A stretch of 64,000 nt of DNA, from assembly GCA_018222985.1 (NCBI GenBank), contig JAAEZG010000007.1, positions 124,001 to 188,000 on the forward strand. The letters run 5' to 3'. Position numbers and translations under genes: made by a program. Origin of the DNA: Gammaproteobacteria bacterium (GTDB taxonomy: Bacteria > Pseudomonadota > Gammaproteobacteria > Enterobacterales > Alteromonadaceae). The stretch's first letter is position 1. Each line of letters opens with the position of its first letter. Below, piece after piece: positions 1 to 10,529 of this stretch. The notes under the pieces are model-generated. The model made no database searches. It saw only the letters and a program-made list of their open reading frames with translations, and was not told the DNA's origin.

Positions 1-2181
1 TAATGCCAGTGGGGTTAAGTCGGCAAGCTGCAAGTCGCTGCAAAGGCCTAGCCAGTCGCGTAATGCTTGATGTAACGGTTGCAGTTGCTCTTGATGTAAA
101 TCACCGTGGGCAAACAATTGTACCGATGCTTGCGAGAATAATTGCTCGGTGGCTTCGGTAAATGACACAAATGTGCTGTGTTCTAGGTTATCGGCAAGCT
201 TCAGCACCGAATAAGTGTGTGGCTGCAATTGCACATTTAAATGTGAAAACAATAAATTCAACGGCTTATGTAACAAAGCCTGACGCCAATTTAAAAGCAA
301 CCGCTGCCGTAAATCGTGCCAGCGTTGTTGCACGAAAGTTGGGTTTTTCATTGCCTGCACAAGTGTGGTTGCAAGCTTCGGTACATAAAGCGCGGGGCCC
401 GAAACGTGCAGCGTCATGCCTTGTTGTTGCGGGTATAAATTGAAATGCAAGCCGGCAACCTCAGCGTCGTAGCATTGTTCATTCAGCTTATCGAGCATGA
501 GCTCACACCAAAGCCGCGCAAGCGCAAAGTTATCTGGGCTGGCGATGACATTGGGTAATTGTAAGCCCAGGTATAAGTGCGCTTTGGGCTGTCGAAAGTC
601 TAAGTCATGCAAATGCCAGCTGTGTAACCCAGGCGCAATAATGTCGCGTTTTGGTTGCTCATGCTTCTCGTCAGGCGCTACCGTTTGTAATTGCCAAGGC
701 GTTTCAAGGTAAGGGTTTGGCTCGGGCAGCTGTGCGTTAATAGCTGCAGGTTCAATGAATTTACGGCGTCGTTCAAAGTGAATCGGGCGTACCTGATAGT
801 GGGTGCCGTAAATGGGCTCGACAGTGTCAGTTTCTAATTCTTTATGAATAACCGTAATGCGCATGTTGTCAGGGTGCATGCAGTCTAAAAATTGCCGTGC
901 TTTGGGTTCAAATAAACCGTCCATACGGTAGTCGCCAAAGATAATGTCTTCAGCTAAATAATGCTGCAAATTAATGGCTAACTGTGGGGCTAAGTCGCTA
1001 GCGCGCGGTTGCTCTTGAAAGTTAAAGGCGTTCATAACGCTAACTCGACGCTCGTTGTAACGCCAGGCTTGTAGGCCTTGTTCACGGATCAGCCGAATGT
1101 AGCTAAATATCGCCTCGATAATATCATCGCGGTGCTTCATGCCCTCGGCGGTAAGCTGCATATTGATATTGAAGTCTTTGAAGTTGCTACCGCTAATACC
1201 ACCGCCGGCAGCTAATGAGTTAATCCAGTGACGGTTACGTAAATAGCCGAACAAGCTATTCGGCCCTTCGTAACCAAGAATGTGGGCAATGTAACTAGTG
1301 GTTTTATTGGCGTAGTCGTCGTCAATACCTGGTAAGGCAAAGGTTACAATAAGTCGCCGTGCGTCTTTTAACGGTTTGACGTGCAGTTCAACCCCAAGCT
1401 GCTCGGTTAAGTACAAGGGTTCGTCCACATAAAGCATATCGGCACAGCCTGACTGAATAGGGCGGCCGTGTTGCTCTGCCAATACTTGTAACTGATCAAA
1501 CGATTGCGGGCCAACTAACACCAGTGTCATACGTCTTGCACAATACCAGCGTTGAAAAAATTGCCGCAGCTGCTGTGCCAATGGCGCATCTGGTTGGTCA
1601 CGTAATGTCGTTAAGTTTCCAACCGAAAACTTACTAAAAGGATGCCGTGGGTTTGCCGTGGCTTTGTGGACTTGATATAAACGACGCAGTTCGTCTTGTC
1701 GTTTCAGTTGAAACTCTGACTCAATAGACTGCAATTCTTTTCCAACCCACTGTGGATCTAGCTTAGGTTGGTAGAAAAAACGCATAAAACGGTCGAGCGC
1801 TTGCTCGAAGTAGGGCGCATCAATGGTGAAGTAATAGTTACTAAATTCGGTGCCTGTCCACGCGTTATGATTGCCGCCGTGGGCACTAATGAAGCTTTGA
1901 TAGCTATTGGCGTCAGGATATTTGTCGGTACCTAGAAACAACATATGCTCAAGAAAATGAGCAAGGCCTTGAGCATGGTTTGGATCGTGGAAATGGCCAG
2001 CGCCAACCGCAAGAGCGGCGCTGGCTTGCCGCGCTTTGGGGTCATGCACCAGCACGCAGCGCAGTGCATTATCAAGTTGAATAATGCGATAGCTGCGTTT
2101 GTCTGTTGGGCTTCTGGTTATCGCGTCATTATCTAGAATAACGCGAGTGGCAGATAATACGTCCGAAGCATCAGTCGCCAT
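1..2181 (-). CDS. M16 family insulinase-like zinc metalloprotease (protease III/insulysin type), 3' end truncated by the window edge
   Basis: Reverse-strand frame opens at ATG 2181 (MATDASDVLSATRVILDNDAITRSP...) and stays open to base 1. Contains ...AQGLAHFLEHMLFLGTDKYPDANSYQSFISAHGGNHNAWTGTEFSNYYF, the inverted HxxEH zinc motif of M16 proteases. Absent from the ORF track because no stop lies in the window. Confidence 0.93.
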   Translation of the reverse strand, partial: MATDASDVLSATRVILDNDAITRSPTDKRSYRIIQLDNALRCVLVHDPKARQASAALAVGAGHFHDPNHAQGLAHFLEHMLFLGTDKYPDANSYQSFISAHGGNHNAWTGTEFSNYYFTIDAPYFEQALDRFMRFFYQPKLDPQWVGKELQSIESEFQLKRQDELRRLYQVHKATANPRHPFSKFSVGNLTTLRDQPDAPLAQQLRQFFQRWYCARRMTLVLVGPQSFDQLQVLAEQHGRPIQSGCADMLYVDEPLYLTEQLGVELHVKPLKDARRLIVTFALPGIDDDYANKTTSYIAHILGYEGPNSLFGYLRNRHWINSLAAGGGISGSNFKDFNINMQLTAEGMKHRDDIIEAIFSYIRLIREQGLQAWRYNERRVSVMNAFNFQEQPRASDLAPQLAINLQHYLAEDIIFGDYRMDGLFEPKARQFLDCMHPDNMRITVIHKELETDTVEPIYGTHYQVRPIHFERRRKFIEPAAINAQLPEPNPYLETPWQLQTVAPDEKHEQPKRDIIAPGLHSWHLHDLDFRQPKAHLYLGLQLPNVIASPDNFALARLWCELMLDKLNEQCYDAEVAGLHFNLYPQQQGMTLHVSGPALYVPKLATTLVQAMKNPTFVQQRWHDLRQRLLLNWRQALLHKPLNLLFSHLNVQLQPHTYSVLKLADNLEHSTFVSFTEATEQLFSQASVQLFAHGDLHQEQLQPLHQALRDWLGLCSDLQLADLTPLAL

Positions 2182-2240
2182 CGTGCTCCCTAATCAAGCT
2201 TCCGAATATGGAAGACGCTAGCGCAGAGACTGCAGGATAA

Positions 2241-2594
2241 CTACTGCTCTAGCGGTGTGTCGAAGTTTTCAGGGCGATCAAAATCACCTTCGTAGCTAGC
2301 GAGCTTGCCATCGACGAATGTTAATTTCACATTGCGTTGGTAATCTTCGCTTTTGCTTACACCTGAATTCATATTAAATACGTAAAACCACACATCTTGA
2401 TCAAAAGCATTTTCAGCAACTGGCGAACCAATAACATAAACGACTTGTTCTTTGGTCATGCCAACACGCAACTGATTGATGTCACGTTGCTCCAGGTAAT
2501 TACCCTGCGGTATGTCGATGCGGTAAACCCAACTTTCGAAAACAGAACATCCGCTAAGGACGAGTAAACTACCTGCAATAATTAAAGCTTTCAT
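2241..2594 (-). CDS. bamE: Outer membrane protein assembly factor BamE (SmpA/OmlA)
   Basis: 117 aa lipoprotein (LVLSGCSVFESWVYRIDIPQGNYLEQRDINQLRVGMTKEQVVYVIGSP); next to recN as in E. coli. Confidence 0.95.
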   Translation of the reverse strand: MKALIIAGSLLVLSGCSVFESWVYRIDIPQGNYLEQRDINQLRVGMTKEQVVYVIGSPVAENAFDQDVWFYVFNMNSGVSKSEDYQRNVKLTFVDGKLASYEGDFDRPENFDTPLEQ

Positions 2595-2643
2595 AACACC
2601 TGCTGTTGATTTTGGTTTCTGAACCCGATGATAAACAATCGAG

Positions 2644-4320
2644 CTAGCCTACCGCAAGTAATTCAGCTGCATTTGCTTTGGTGGTTTCTGTGATTTCGTC
2701 ACCACCGAGCAAGCGCGCTAGTTCAATCACACGCGATTCTTTATCTAAATGAACCATGTGCGTTTCTGTACTTGCGCCATCGGTTACTTTGTCAACCCGC
2801 AACTGCTGGTGAGCCTTCGCAGCAACTTGGGGTAAGTGTGTGACACAAATAACTTGATTTGATTCCCCAAGTTGGCGTAATAATTTGCCGACCGTTGCCG
2901 CAGTGGCGCCACTGACACCCACATCCACTTCGTCGAACATTAAGGTTGGCGTGGTTAATTGGCTTGCCGTAATGACTTGAATAGCCAAGCTAATGCGTGA
3001 CAATTCACCGCCCGAGGCTATTTTAGCCAACGGCTGTAATGGCTGGCCTGGGTTGGCGGTTACAGTAAAACAGACGTCGTCGGTACCTAAGCGTGTGGCA
3101 GGAGCCTGTGCCTGATGATTCACTTCGATAACGAAGCGCCCGTGCGGCATGTTCAGCTGCTGCATACTTTTCGCGATACGCTCGCTTAACTCGGTCGCAG
3201 CGCGTTGCCGGCTCTCAGATAATTTTGTCGCCGCCAAGCGATAATGGCTAGCGGCCTGTTCCACACGCGCATCAATGTCTTCTGACTCTGCTTGGCTTGA
3301 TTCAAGTTGGTTGAGCTCGGTCAGCAGTTGTTGGTGATGCTGTGCTAGTTGGCTTGGTTCTAATTGATGTTTGCGCGCTAGCTGAATAGCTTGCGTAACC
3401 CGTCGTTCAGCAATCACCAATTGTTCGTCATCCAATTCAATTTGGTCTTGGTAATGACGTAGTTCTCGCGCAGCTTCTTCTACTTGAACGCTCGCTTCAT
3501 TAAGCATGCGTACCGCGTCGGTTAACGAAGGGTCATTATCAAGCTGGCTTTCTAAGCGGGAAATTGCACTTTGCAACAAGCTATACGCGTTATTGTGTTC
3601 ACCTTCGTAAACCGCATTGAGCGCAAAGGCAGAGTCTTCTTGCAGGGCTGCACTATTGGTTAAACGCTTGTGCTGTTGCTCGAGTTCTTCAAATTCACCA
3701 TCGGCTAAGGCAAAGTCGTTAAGCTCGCTAACTTGATAACGCAATAATTGCATGCGTGAGTCGACGTCGGCTTGCTGTTGGTGTAATTGTTTTTGCTGTT
3801 TACGCAGGCTGTACCAATGTTGGTAGGCCTCACTGACCTCGAGCAATACGTTTTGGTGGCGAGCATAAGCGTCAAGCAGTGTGAGTTGATGCTCCGGCTT
3901 GGTTAACAATTGGTGCTCGTGCTGACCATGAATGTTTACCAACAATGGTGCCAGTTGTTTCAGTTGCGATACGGTTGCTGGGTAGCCGTTGATCCAGGCC
4001 TTTGAGCGACCTTCGCGGGTAATTAAGCGGCGCAACACACAGTTTTGTGGTTCATCGTCTTGTAGTTCGTTTTCACTTAACCAATGGCGTGCAGGCGTGG
4101 CCGTTTCGCCGAGTTGAAACGTGGCGGTCACTTCCGCCTTATCGGCTTCGGCGCGAATGAGATCAACATCAGCGCGATCGCCTAAACATAAACCTAGTGC
4201 GTCTAGCGCAATAGATTTACCAGCACCGGTTTCGCCGGTGATTGCTGTCATGCCAGCAGAAAAGTCGATATCAAGTTGGCGAACAACCGCAAGGTTGCGA
4301 ATTTGCATATGAAGCAGCAT
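2644..4320 (-). CDS. recN: DNA repair protein RecN
   Basis: Walker A GETGAGKSIALDALGLCLGDRA, C-terminal MFDEVDVGVSGATAATVGKLLRQL. ATG 4320 preferred to the track's upstream TTG at 4332. Confidence 0.96.
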   Translation of the reverse strand: MLLHMQIRNLAVVRQLDIDFSAGMTAITGETGAGKSIALDALGLCLGDRADVDLIRAEADKAEVTATFQLGETATPARHWLSENELQDDEPQNCVLRRLITREGRSKAWINGYPATVSQLKQLAPLLVNIHGQHEHQLLTKPEHQLTLLDAYARHQNVLLEVSEAYQHWYSLRKQQKQLHQQQADVDSRMQLLRYQVSELNDFALADGEFEELEQQHKRLTNSAALQEDSAFALNAVYEGEHNNAYSLLQSAISRLESQLDNDPSLTDAVRMLNEASVQVEEAARELRHYQDQIELDDEQLVIAERRVTQAIQLARKHQLEPSQLAQHHQQLLTELNQLESSQAESEDIDARVEQAASHYRLAATKLSESRQRAATELSERIAKSMQQLNMPHGRFVIEVNHQAQAPATRLGTDDVCFTVTANPGQPLQPLAKIASGGELSRISLAIQVITASQLTTPTLMFDEVDVGVSGATAATVGKLLRQLGESNQVICVTHLPQVAAKAHQQLRVDKVTDGASTETHMVHLDKESRVIELARLLGGDEITETTKANAAELLAVG

Positions 4321-4335
4321 AAGATACCCCAAACA

Positions 4336-4351
4336 CTGTGTATGTGTACAG
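4336..4351. promoter_or_regulatory. LexA/SOS box upstream of recN
   Basis: CTGTGTATGTGTACAG matches CTG-N10-CAG, 16 bp upstream of recN ATG. Followed by further TACAG half sites at 4358-4362 and 4369-4373 (11-bp period). Confidence 0.8.
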
Positions 4352-4409
4352 TAGTTATACAGTATTTATACAGTAATGCAAGAGGGGCCTAAAAATTTTT
4401 CGTTTGGGG

Positions 4410-5300
4410 TTAGAACAAGCGGCTACCCCAGCCTAATTTGTTGCGCAGTACGCGGTAATAACTGTGGTCTTCTGGGTGAACTAAACGTAGGCGTTGAGGG
4501 TGTTGCTGAATAACCACGTCGTCGCCGGGTTGCACACTCATGCGTACATGGCCATCGCAACTGAGCTGCAAGGTGTCGTTATCGGAAGCCGCGCGTAATC
4601 GAATCGTGCTGTGACCATCAACAACAATAGGGCGGCTGCTTAGGGTGTGAGGAAACATGGGCACCAACGTCATAGCGTCTAAACCAGGTGTGAGAATTGG
4701 CCCGCCGCCCGATAATGAATACGCGGTTGAGCCCGTTGGGGTACTAATAATGAGCCCGTCTGAGCGTTGGCTATAGACAAACTCATCGTTGACGAACACC
4801 TCAAATTCGATCATGTGCGCTACTTTGTCAGAGTGCAGTACAACTTCATTAATAGCACGCCCAACGCTGTTCGACTTGCCACAATGAAACACTTCAGCCT
4901 GCAATAAAAAGCGTTGCTCAATTTGGTAGTGGCCGGCTAATACCGGTTTGAGTTGCTCCACCACATGCTCGGGGTCGAGGTCGGTAAGAAAGCCTAAATT
5001 ACCGCGATTAACGCCAATAACAGCGACATCAGCCTCACAAAGAATACGGGCAGCACCTAACATGTTGCCGTCACCACCAACCACGACGGCTAAATCAGCA
5101 GCTTCGCCCAAATGTTGCAGTGGTAACACCTTGGCCGCGGTGCTCGTGAGTTGCTCAGCAGTGCGGGCTTCTATCATCACGTCGAACCCCAGCTCTAGCA
5201 AACTGCGTTCAAGGGTTAGCAAGGTTTTGCGCGTGGCTTCATGATGCACTTTGCCAATGAGCGCAATTCGCTTAAATGGTGGTTGCGTTGGTGTCGACAT
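4410..5300 (-). CDS. nadK: NAD(+) kinase
   Basis: [45 protein letters not shown]; divergent from grpE. Confidence 0.96.
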   Translation of the reverse strand: MSTPTQPPFKRIALIGKVHHEATRKTLLTLERSLLELGFDVMIEARTAEQLTSTAAKVLPLQHLGEAADLAVVVGGDGNMLGAARILCEADVAVIGVNRGNLGFLTDLDPEHVVEQLKPVLAGHYQIEQRFLLQAEVFHCGKSNSVGRAINEVVLHSDKVAHMIEFEVFVNDEFVYSQRSDGLIISTPTGSTAYSLSGGGPILTPGLDAMTLVPMFPHTLSSRPIVVDGHSTIRLRAASDNDTLQLSCDGHVRMSVQPGDDVVIQQHPQRLRLVHPEDHSYYRVLRNKLGWGSRLF

Positions 5301-5327
5301 GTTTTTTCCTTTTTTTCGGCCAATTGA

Positions 5328-5355
5328 CTTGAATCGTCAATAGCTGACCCCATAA
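5328..5355 (+). promoter_or_regulatory. Candidate sigma32 promoter for grpE
   Basis: CTTGAAT (5328-5334) - 13 nt - CCCCATAA (5348-5355), near consensus CTTGAAA-N11-16-CCCCATNT. Confidence 0.7.
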
Positions 5356-5424
5356 CTGCCTGCAAGATAGTTATATCACAACAAATTATTGTTCATTTGT
5401 GAATTTCAACCAAGAGTACGCGTT

Positions 5425-6006
5425 ATGACCAAGAATGATTCAACCACGGCGGCAGAAAACCAGCAAGAGCCAACCGTAGAAACGACGGAAGAGCAAACTG
5501 AGCAGGTGGAAGCCGTTGATGACAATGAGCAACGTATTGAAGCGTTGGAGTTGGCGTTAAGCCAGGCCGAGCAGCGTGCTGATGATGCCAACGATCGCGC
5601 CGTGCGAGCGGTTGCTGAAATGGAAAACATTCGTCGACGTTCGGCCCAAGAAGTGGAAAAAGCACACAAATTCGCGTTAGAGAAATTTGCCGGCGAATTG
5701 CTCGACAGTGTCGATAACTTAGAGCGAGCGTTGGACATTGCTGCGCAAGCGGAAGATGTCAACAAAAGCTTTCTTGAAGGCATTGAGTTAACCCACAAGA
5801 ACTTACTAGGCACCTTAACCAAATTTGGTGTTGAAGCCGTCGGCGCTGTGGGTGATGCATTTAATCCTGAATTGCATCAGGCGATGGCAATGCAGCCGTC
5901 GGAAGAGCACGAAAACAACACCGTATTGGCGGTGATGCAAAAAGGCTACACCTTAAGCGGTCGCTTACTGCGCCCAGCCATGGTGATGGTGGTAAAAAAT
6001 TCATAA
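5425..6006 (+). CDS. grpE: Nucleotide exchange factor GrpE
   Basis: [33 protein letters not shown]...[19 protein letters not shown] 5425 (MTKNDSTT) preferred to the upstream start at 5389. Confidence 0.95.
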   Translation: MTKNDSTTAAENQQEPTVETTEEQTEQVEAVDDNEQRIEALELALSQAEQRADDANDRAVRAVAEMENIRRRSAQEVEKAHKFALEKFAGELLDSVDNLERALDIAAQAEDVNKSFLEGIELTHKNLLGTLTKFGVEAVGAVGDAFNPELHQAMAMQPSEEHENNTVLAVMQKGYTLSGRLLRPAMVMVVKNS

Positions 6007-6023
6007 TAACCATACACGGGGTG

Positions 6024-6050
6024 TTGAAATGCGAAAAAGCCACCCCATAT
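6024..6050 (+). promoter_or_regulatory. Candidate sigma32 promoter for dnaK
   Basis: gTTGAAA - 13 nt - CCCCATAT (6043-6050), a perfect match to the -10 consensus CCCCATNT. Confidence 0.8.
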
Positions 6051-6095
6051 TTGAGTTATCAAACCTGTTTTAGATTATGAAGTTGGAGACGAATC

Positions 6096-8009
6096 ATGGG
6101 TAAAATTATCGGAATCGACTTAGGTACTACGAACTCTTGTGTAGCAGTACTTGATGGTGACAAACCGCGTGTTATTGAAAATGCTGAAGGTGATCGCACA
6201 ACCCCATCTGTGGTTGCATTCACTGACGACGGCGAAGTGTTAGTTGGTTCACCAGCGAAACGCCAAGCGGTAACCAACGCAAACAAAACTTTGTTTGCGA
6301 TTAAGCGCTTAATTGGTCGTCGTTTTAAAGACGAAGAAGTGCAGCGTGATATTGGCATTATGCCATTCAAAATTGTTGAAGCAGACAATGGCGATGCTTG
6401 GGTACAAATTAACGACGACAAGAAAGCGCCACCGCAAATTTCTGCCGAAGTTTTGAAGAAAATGAAGAAAACTGCGGAAGACTTCTTAGGTGAAAAAGTG
6501 ACTGAAGCGGTTATCACCGTACCAGCATACTTTAACGATGCGCAGCGTCAGGCGACCAAAGATGCAGGCCGTATTGCTGGCTTAGAAGTGAAACGTATTA
6601 TCAACGAACCAACTGCTGCGGCGTTAGCTTATGGCCTAGATAAGAAGAAAGGCGATAACGTTATTGCGGTATACGACTTAGGTGGTGGTACCTTCGATAT
6701 CTCAATTATTGAAATTGATGAAGTTGAAGGCGAGCACACCTTTGAAGTACTAGCAACCAACGGTGACACGCACCTAGGTGGTGAAGACTTTGATAACCGT
6801 TTGATCAACTACTTGGTTGAGCAATTCAACAAAGACCAAGGCATTGACTTACGTAAAGATCCATTGGCAATGCAGCGCTTAAAAGAAGCGGCAGAAAAAG
6901 CCAAAATTGAGCTGTCTTCAGCGCAACAAACCGAAGTGAACTTGCCGTACATTACGGCTGACGCGACTGGTCCTAAACACTTGGCGATTAAAGTCACACG
7001 TGCCAAGTTGGAATCATTGGTTGAAGACATGATTGCGAAAACCTTAGAGCCAGTGAAGCAAGCATTGAAAGACGCTGATTTGTCGGTAAGTGATATTAAC
7101 GACATTATTATGGTTGGCGGTCAAACCCGTATGCCAAAAGTACAGCAAGCGGTGACTGACTTCTTCGGTAAAGAGCCACGTCGTGACGTGAACCCAGACG
7201 AAGCTGTTGCGGTAGGTGCTGCAGTACAAGCCGGCGTATTGCAAGGTGACGTGAAAGACGTATTGTTGCTGGACGTAACACCATTGTCGCTGGGTATTGA
7301 AACCATGGGCGGCGTGATGACCAAGTTAATTGAGAAAAACACGACGATTCCAACCAAGCAGTCGCAAACTTTCTCAACTGCAGAAGACAACCAGAATGCG
7401 GTAACCGTGCATGTTATTCAGGGTGAACGTAAGCGCGCCGCGGATAACAAATCACTGGGCCAGTTCAATTTAGAAGGGATTCGTCCGGGTCGCCGTGGCG
7501 AGCCGCAAATTGAAGTCACCTTTGATATTGACGCCGACGGTATCTTGCATGTGTCTGCAAAAGACAAAGATACCGGTAAAGAGCAGAAGATCACCATTAA
7601 AGCTTCGTCTGGTTTGAGCGACGATGAAGTAGAAAAAATGGTGCGCGATGCCGAAGCGCACGCTGAGGACGACCGTAAGTTTGAAGAAATGGTGCAAGTA
7701 CGTAACCAAGCCGACGCTTTGGTACACGCTACACGCAAACAGCTTGAAGAAGTTGGTGACAGCCTAGAAGCAAGCGACAAAGAAGCGGTTGAGTCAGCAT
7801 TAAGTGACTTGGAAGCAGCCATTAAAGGCAGCGACAAAGCGGAAATTGAAGCCAAACAACAAGCCTTAATTGAAGCGTCTGGCAAGCTTATGGAAGCGGC
7901 GCAAGCAAAAGCGCAACAAGCGGGTGGCGACACCGATGGCTCTGCCAAACAAGCTGCTGACGACGTGGTTGACGCTGAGTTTGAAGAAGTCAAAGACGAC
8001 AAAAAATAA
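6096..8009 (+). CDS. dnaK: Molecular chaperone DnaK
   Basis: 637 aa; [21 protein letters not shown]..., C-terminal [14 protein letters not shown]. Confidence 0.99.
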   Translation: MGKIIGIDLGTTNSCVAVLDGDKPRVIENAEGDRTTPSVVAFTDDGEVLVGSPAKRQAVTNANKTLFAIKRLIGRRFKDEEVQRDIGIMPFKIVEADNGDAWVQINDDKKAPPQISAEVLKKMKKTAEDFLGEKVTEAVITVPAYFNDAQRQATKDAGRIAGLEVKRIINEPTAAALAYGLDKKKGDNVIAVYDLGGGTFDISIIEIDEVEGEHTFEVLATNGDTHLGGEDFDNRLINYLVEQFNKDQGIDLRKDPLAMQRLKEAAEKAKIELSSAQQTEVNLPYITADATGPKHLAIKVTRAKLESLVEDMIAKTLEPVKQALKDADLSVSDINDIIMVGGQTRMPKVQQAVTDFFGKEPRRDVNPDEAVAVGAAVQAGVLQGDVKDVLLLDVTPLSLGIETMGGVMTKLIEKNTTIPTKQSQTFSTAEDNQNAVTVHVIQGERKRAADNKSLGQFNLEGIRPGRRGEPQIEVTFDIDADGILHVSAKDKDTGKEQKITIKASSGLSDDEVEKMVRDAEAHAEDDRKFEEMVQVRNQADALVHATRKQLEEVGDSLEASDKEAVESALSDLEAAIKGSDKAEIEAKQQALIEASGKLMEAAQAKAQQAGGDTDGSAKQAADDVVDAEFEEVKDDKK

Positions 8010-8034
8010 GCGCCCACCGGGTGTCTGAAATAAC

Positions 8035-8071
8035 ACACACGGGGGTTGCCGCCAAGGTAGCCTCCGTGTGT
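8035..8071 (+). other. dnaK-dnaJ intercistronic stem-loop
   Basis: ACACACGGGGG (8035-8045) pairs with CCTCCGTGTGT (8061-8071), one G.U; no long T tract. Confidence 0.65.
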
Positions 8072-8117
8072 TCGTATCAGGCGAGAGCAAATTAAGGAAC
8101 GTGGAAACCACATAACT

Positions 8118-9260
8118 ATGTCTAAACCAGATTTTTATGACGTACTGGGTGTCAGCAAAGATGCCAGCGAACGCGACATCAAAAAGGCCTATAAACGGCT
8201 TGCGATGAAGTATCACCCAGACCGCACTAAAGGCGACAAAGACCTTGAAACCAAGTTTAAAGAGGTTAAGGCGGCGTACGAAGTGTTGGTCGACCCACAA
8301 AAACGCGCAGCCTACGATCAGTATGGCCATGCAGCGTTTGAACAAGGCCAAGGTGGTTTTGGCGGTGGCGCGGGTGCGGCAGATTTTGCCGATATTTTTG
8401 GTGATGTGTTCGGTGATATTTTTGGTGGTGGCGGTGGCCGTCGTGGGCGCCCACAAGCGCAACGTGGCGCCGACTTACGTTACAACCTTGAATTAAGCTT
8501 AGAAGAAGCCGTTCGCGGCAAAGAAGTTGAGCTGAAAATTCCAAAGCTAAGCACCTGTGAAGACTGCGACGGTAGCGGTGCAAAAGCAGGCTCAAGTGCC
8601 GACACCTGTGGCCATTGCCATGGTTCTGGCCAAATTCAAATGCGCCAAGGCTTTTTTGCGGTGCAGCAGCCGTGCCCGCATTGTCGTGGCCGTGGCAAGG
8701 TTATTAAAGACCCATGCCGCACGTGTCATGGTGAAGGCCGCGTAGAGCGTACCAAAACTTTGTCAGTGAAAATTCCTGCAGGGGTAGATACCGGCGACCG
8801 CATTCGTTTAAGTGGCGAAGGTGAAGCGGGTGAAATGGGCGCTCCAGCAGGCGACTTGTACGTGCAAGTGCATGTACGCGAACACCCAATTTTTGCGCGC
8901 GATGGCAATAACCTGTATTGCGAAGTACCGCTTAGCTTTACCCGTGCAGCACTAGGTGGCGAAATTGAAGTGCCGACGCTAGAAGGTAAAGTAAAACTGA
9001 AAATACCGGCTGAAACTCAAACCGGCAAACTATTCCGTTTACGCAGCAAGGGTGTGAAGTCAGTGCGCTCTGGTGCGGTTGGCGATCTGATTTGTAAGGT
9101 GGTTATTGAAACGCCAGTTAACTTATCTGCGCGCCAACGTGAGTTACTCGCGGAGCTAGAAGAGTCGATGGGTACTGGCGAAGAAGCTGGCAAATATCGC
9201 CCAAAGGAGAAAGGCTTCTTTGATGGGGTACGTAAGTTTTTCGACGATTTGACTGGATAA
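8118..9260 (+). CDS. dnaJ: Chaperone protein DnaJ
   Basis: J domain with HPD, G/F-rich region, four CxxCxGxG zinc repeats. Confidence 0.99.
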   Translation: MSKPDFYDVLGVSKDASERDIKKAYKRLAMKYHPDRTKGDKDLETKFKEVKAAYEVLVDPQKRAAYDQYGHAAFEQGQGGFGGGAGAADFADIFGDVFGDIFGGGGGRRGRPQAQRGADLRYNLELSLEEAVRGKEVELKIPKLSTCEDCDGSGAKAGSSADTCGHCHGSGQIQMRQGFFAVQQPCPHCRGRGKVIKDPCRTCHGEGRVERTKTLSVKIPAGVDTGDRIRLSGEGEAGEMGAPAGDLYVQVHVREHPIFARDGNNLYCEVPLSFTRAALGGEIEVPTLEGKVKLKIPAETQTGKLFRLRSKGVKSVRSGAVGDLICKVVIETPVNLSARQRELLAELEESMGTGEEAGKYRPKEKGFFDGVRKFFDDLTG

Positions 9261-9315
9261 TCAAGCCGGTATTATGCGTTAATGTTGGTAAGTTTTCTTA
9301 TTTTAGTGATTGAAC

Positions 9316-10509
9316 ATGGCGACAGAAATACTTGAACTGATTGGTCGAACCGAAGAACTGTTTATTACCGACATTGCCAAACATGATGAAGAGCTGCGTG
9401 AACGAGTGCGCAGCTCTTCTTTTTTGGTGATAGGTGGAGCAGGCTCGATTGGCCAAGCGGTAACCAAAGAAATATTTAAGCGCAACCCGAAAAAGTTGCA
9501 CGTGGTGGATATTAGCGAAAATAACTTGGTTGAGTTAGTGCGCGATATTCGCAGTTCATTTGGCTATATTGATGGCGACTTTCAAACCTTTGCGTTAGAC
9601 ATTGGCTCGCTAGAATACGATGCCTTTATTGAAGCCGACGGGCAGTACGATTATGTATTGAATTTGTCAGCATTAAAGCATGTTCGCAGCGAGAAAGACC
9701 CCTATACGCTGATGCGTATGATTGACGTGAACGTATTCAACACCGACAAAACCCTCGCGCAAGCTATTGCCAAGGGCACGCAGAAGTATTTTTGCGTGTC
9801 GACCGACAAAGCGGCGAACCCGGTGAATATGATGGGCGCGTCAAAACGCATTATGGAAATGTTTTTAATGCGCCGTAGCGAACAAATTGCCATTTCAACG
9901 GCTCGCTTTGCGAACGTGGCGTTTTCTGACGGCTCGTTGCTGCATGGTTTTAATCAGCGCTTGCAAAAATTACAGCCCATTGTGGCCCCCAATGATATCA
10001 AACGCTATTTTGTCACGCCGCAAGAATCAGGTGAGTTGTGCCTAATGTCATGCATTTTCGGCGAAAATCGCGATATTTTCTTCCCGAAGTTAAGCGAAGC
10101 GCTGCATTTGATCACCTTCTCGGAAATTGCCGAGAAATATTTGCGTAAACGCGGTTATGAGCCACACTTATGCACCAGTGAAGACGAGGCGCGTGAGTTG
10201 GTAAAAACCTTGCCGCAGCAGGGTAAGTGGCCATGCTTGTTTACTGCCAGTGACACCACTGGTGAAAAAGATTTTGAAGAATTTTTTACCGAGCACGAAG
10301 TGCTTGATATGGAACGCTTTGCTAATCTTGGTGTGATCAAAAACGAAGCCAATTATCAGGCTGAGTTATTGCAGCATTTTGAGCAGCACATTGGCCGTAT
10401 GAAGAATGAACTTCGCTGGAGCAAAGACGAACTCGTGGCGTTATTTCATGACATGATTCCGGACTTTGGGCACAAAGAGACCGGGAAATATCTCGATAGT
10501 AAAATGTAA
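9316..10509 (+). CDS. legB: UDP/NDP-N-acetylglucosamine 4,6-dehydratase, LegB-type (polysaccharide biosynthesis SDR)
   Basis: GGAGSIGQAVTKEIF, NLSALKHVR, STDKAANPVNMMGASKR motifs; first gene of the nonulosonate cluster. Confidence 0.8.
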   Translation: MATEILELIGRTEELFITDIAKHDEELRERVRSSSFLVIGGAGSIGQAVTKEIFKRNPKKLHVVDISENNLVELVRDIRSSFGYIDGDFQTFALDIGSLEYDAFIEADGQYDYVLNLSALKHVRSEKDPYTLMRMIDVNVFNTDKTLAQAIAKGTQKYFCVSTDKAANPVNMMGASKRIMEMFLMRRSEQIAISTARFANVAFSDGSLLHGFNQRLQKLQPIVAPNDIKRYFVTPQESGELCLMSCIFGENRDIFFPKLSEALHLITFSEIAEKYLRKRGYEPHLCTSEDEARELVKTLPQQGKWPCLFTASDTTGEKDFEEFFTEHEVLDMERFANLGVIKNEANYQAELLQHFEQHIGRMKNELRWSKDELVALFHDMIPDFGHKETGKYLDSKM

Positions 10510-10529
10510 CTGGGGCCGCGCCTGCACTT

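Noticed and set aside
162-2136. Plus-strand small ORFs 162-443, 497-712, 1945-2136
   Set aside because: Antisense to the continuous M16 protease frame on the minus strand.
7418-8462. Long antisense ORFs over dnaK/dnaJ (231 and 198 aa)
   Set aside because: They mirror highly codon-biased chaperone genes, have low-complexity Ser/Ala/Leu-rich translations and no credible start context.
9255-9316. Promoter for legB with TTGACT inside the dnaJ 3' end
   Set aside because: The best -10 (TATTAT) gives only a 15-bp spacer, so the call is too weak.
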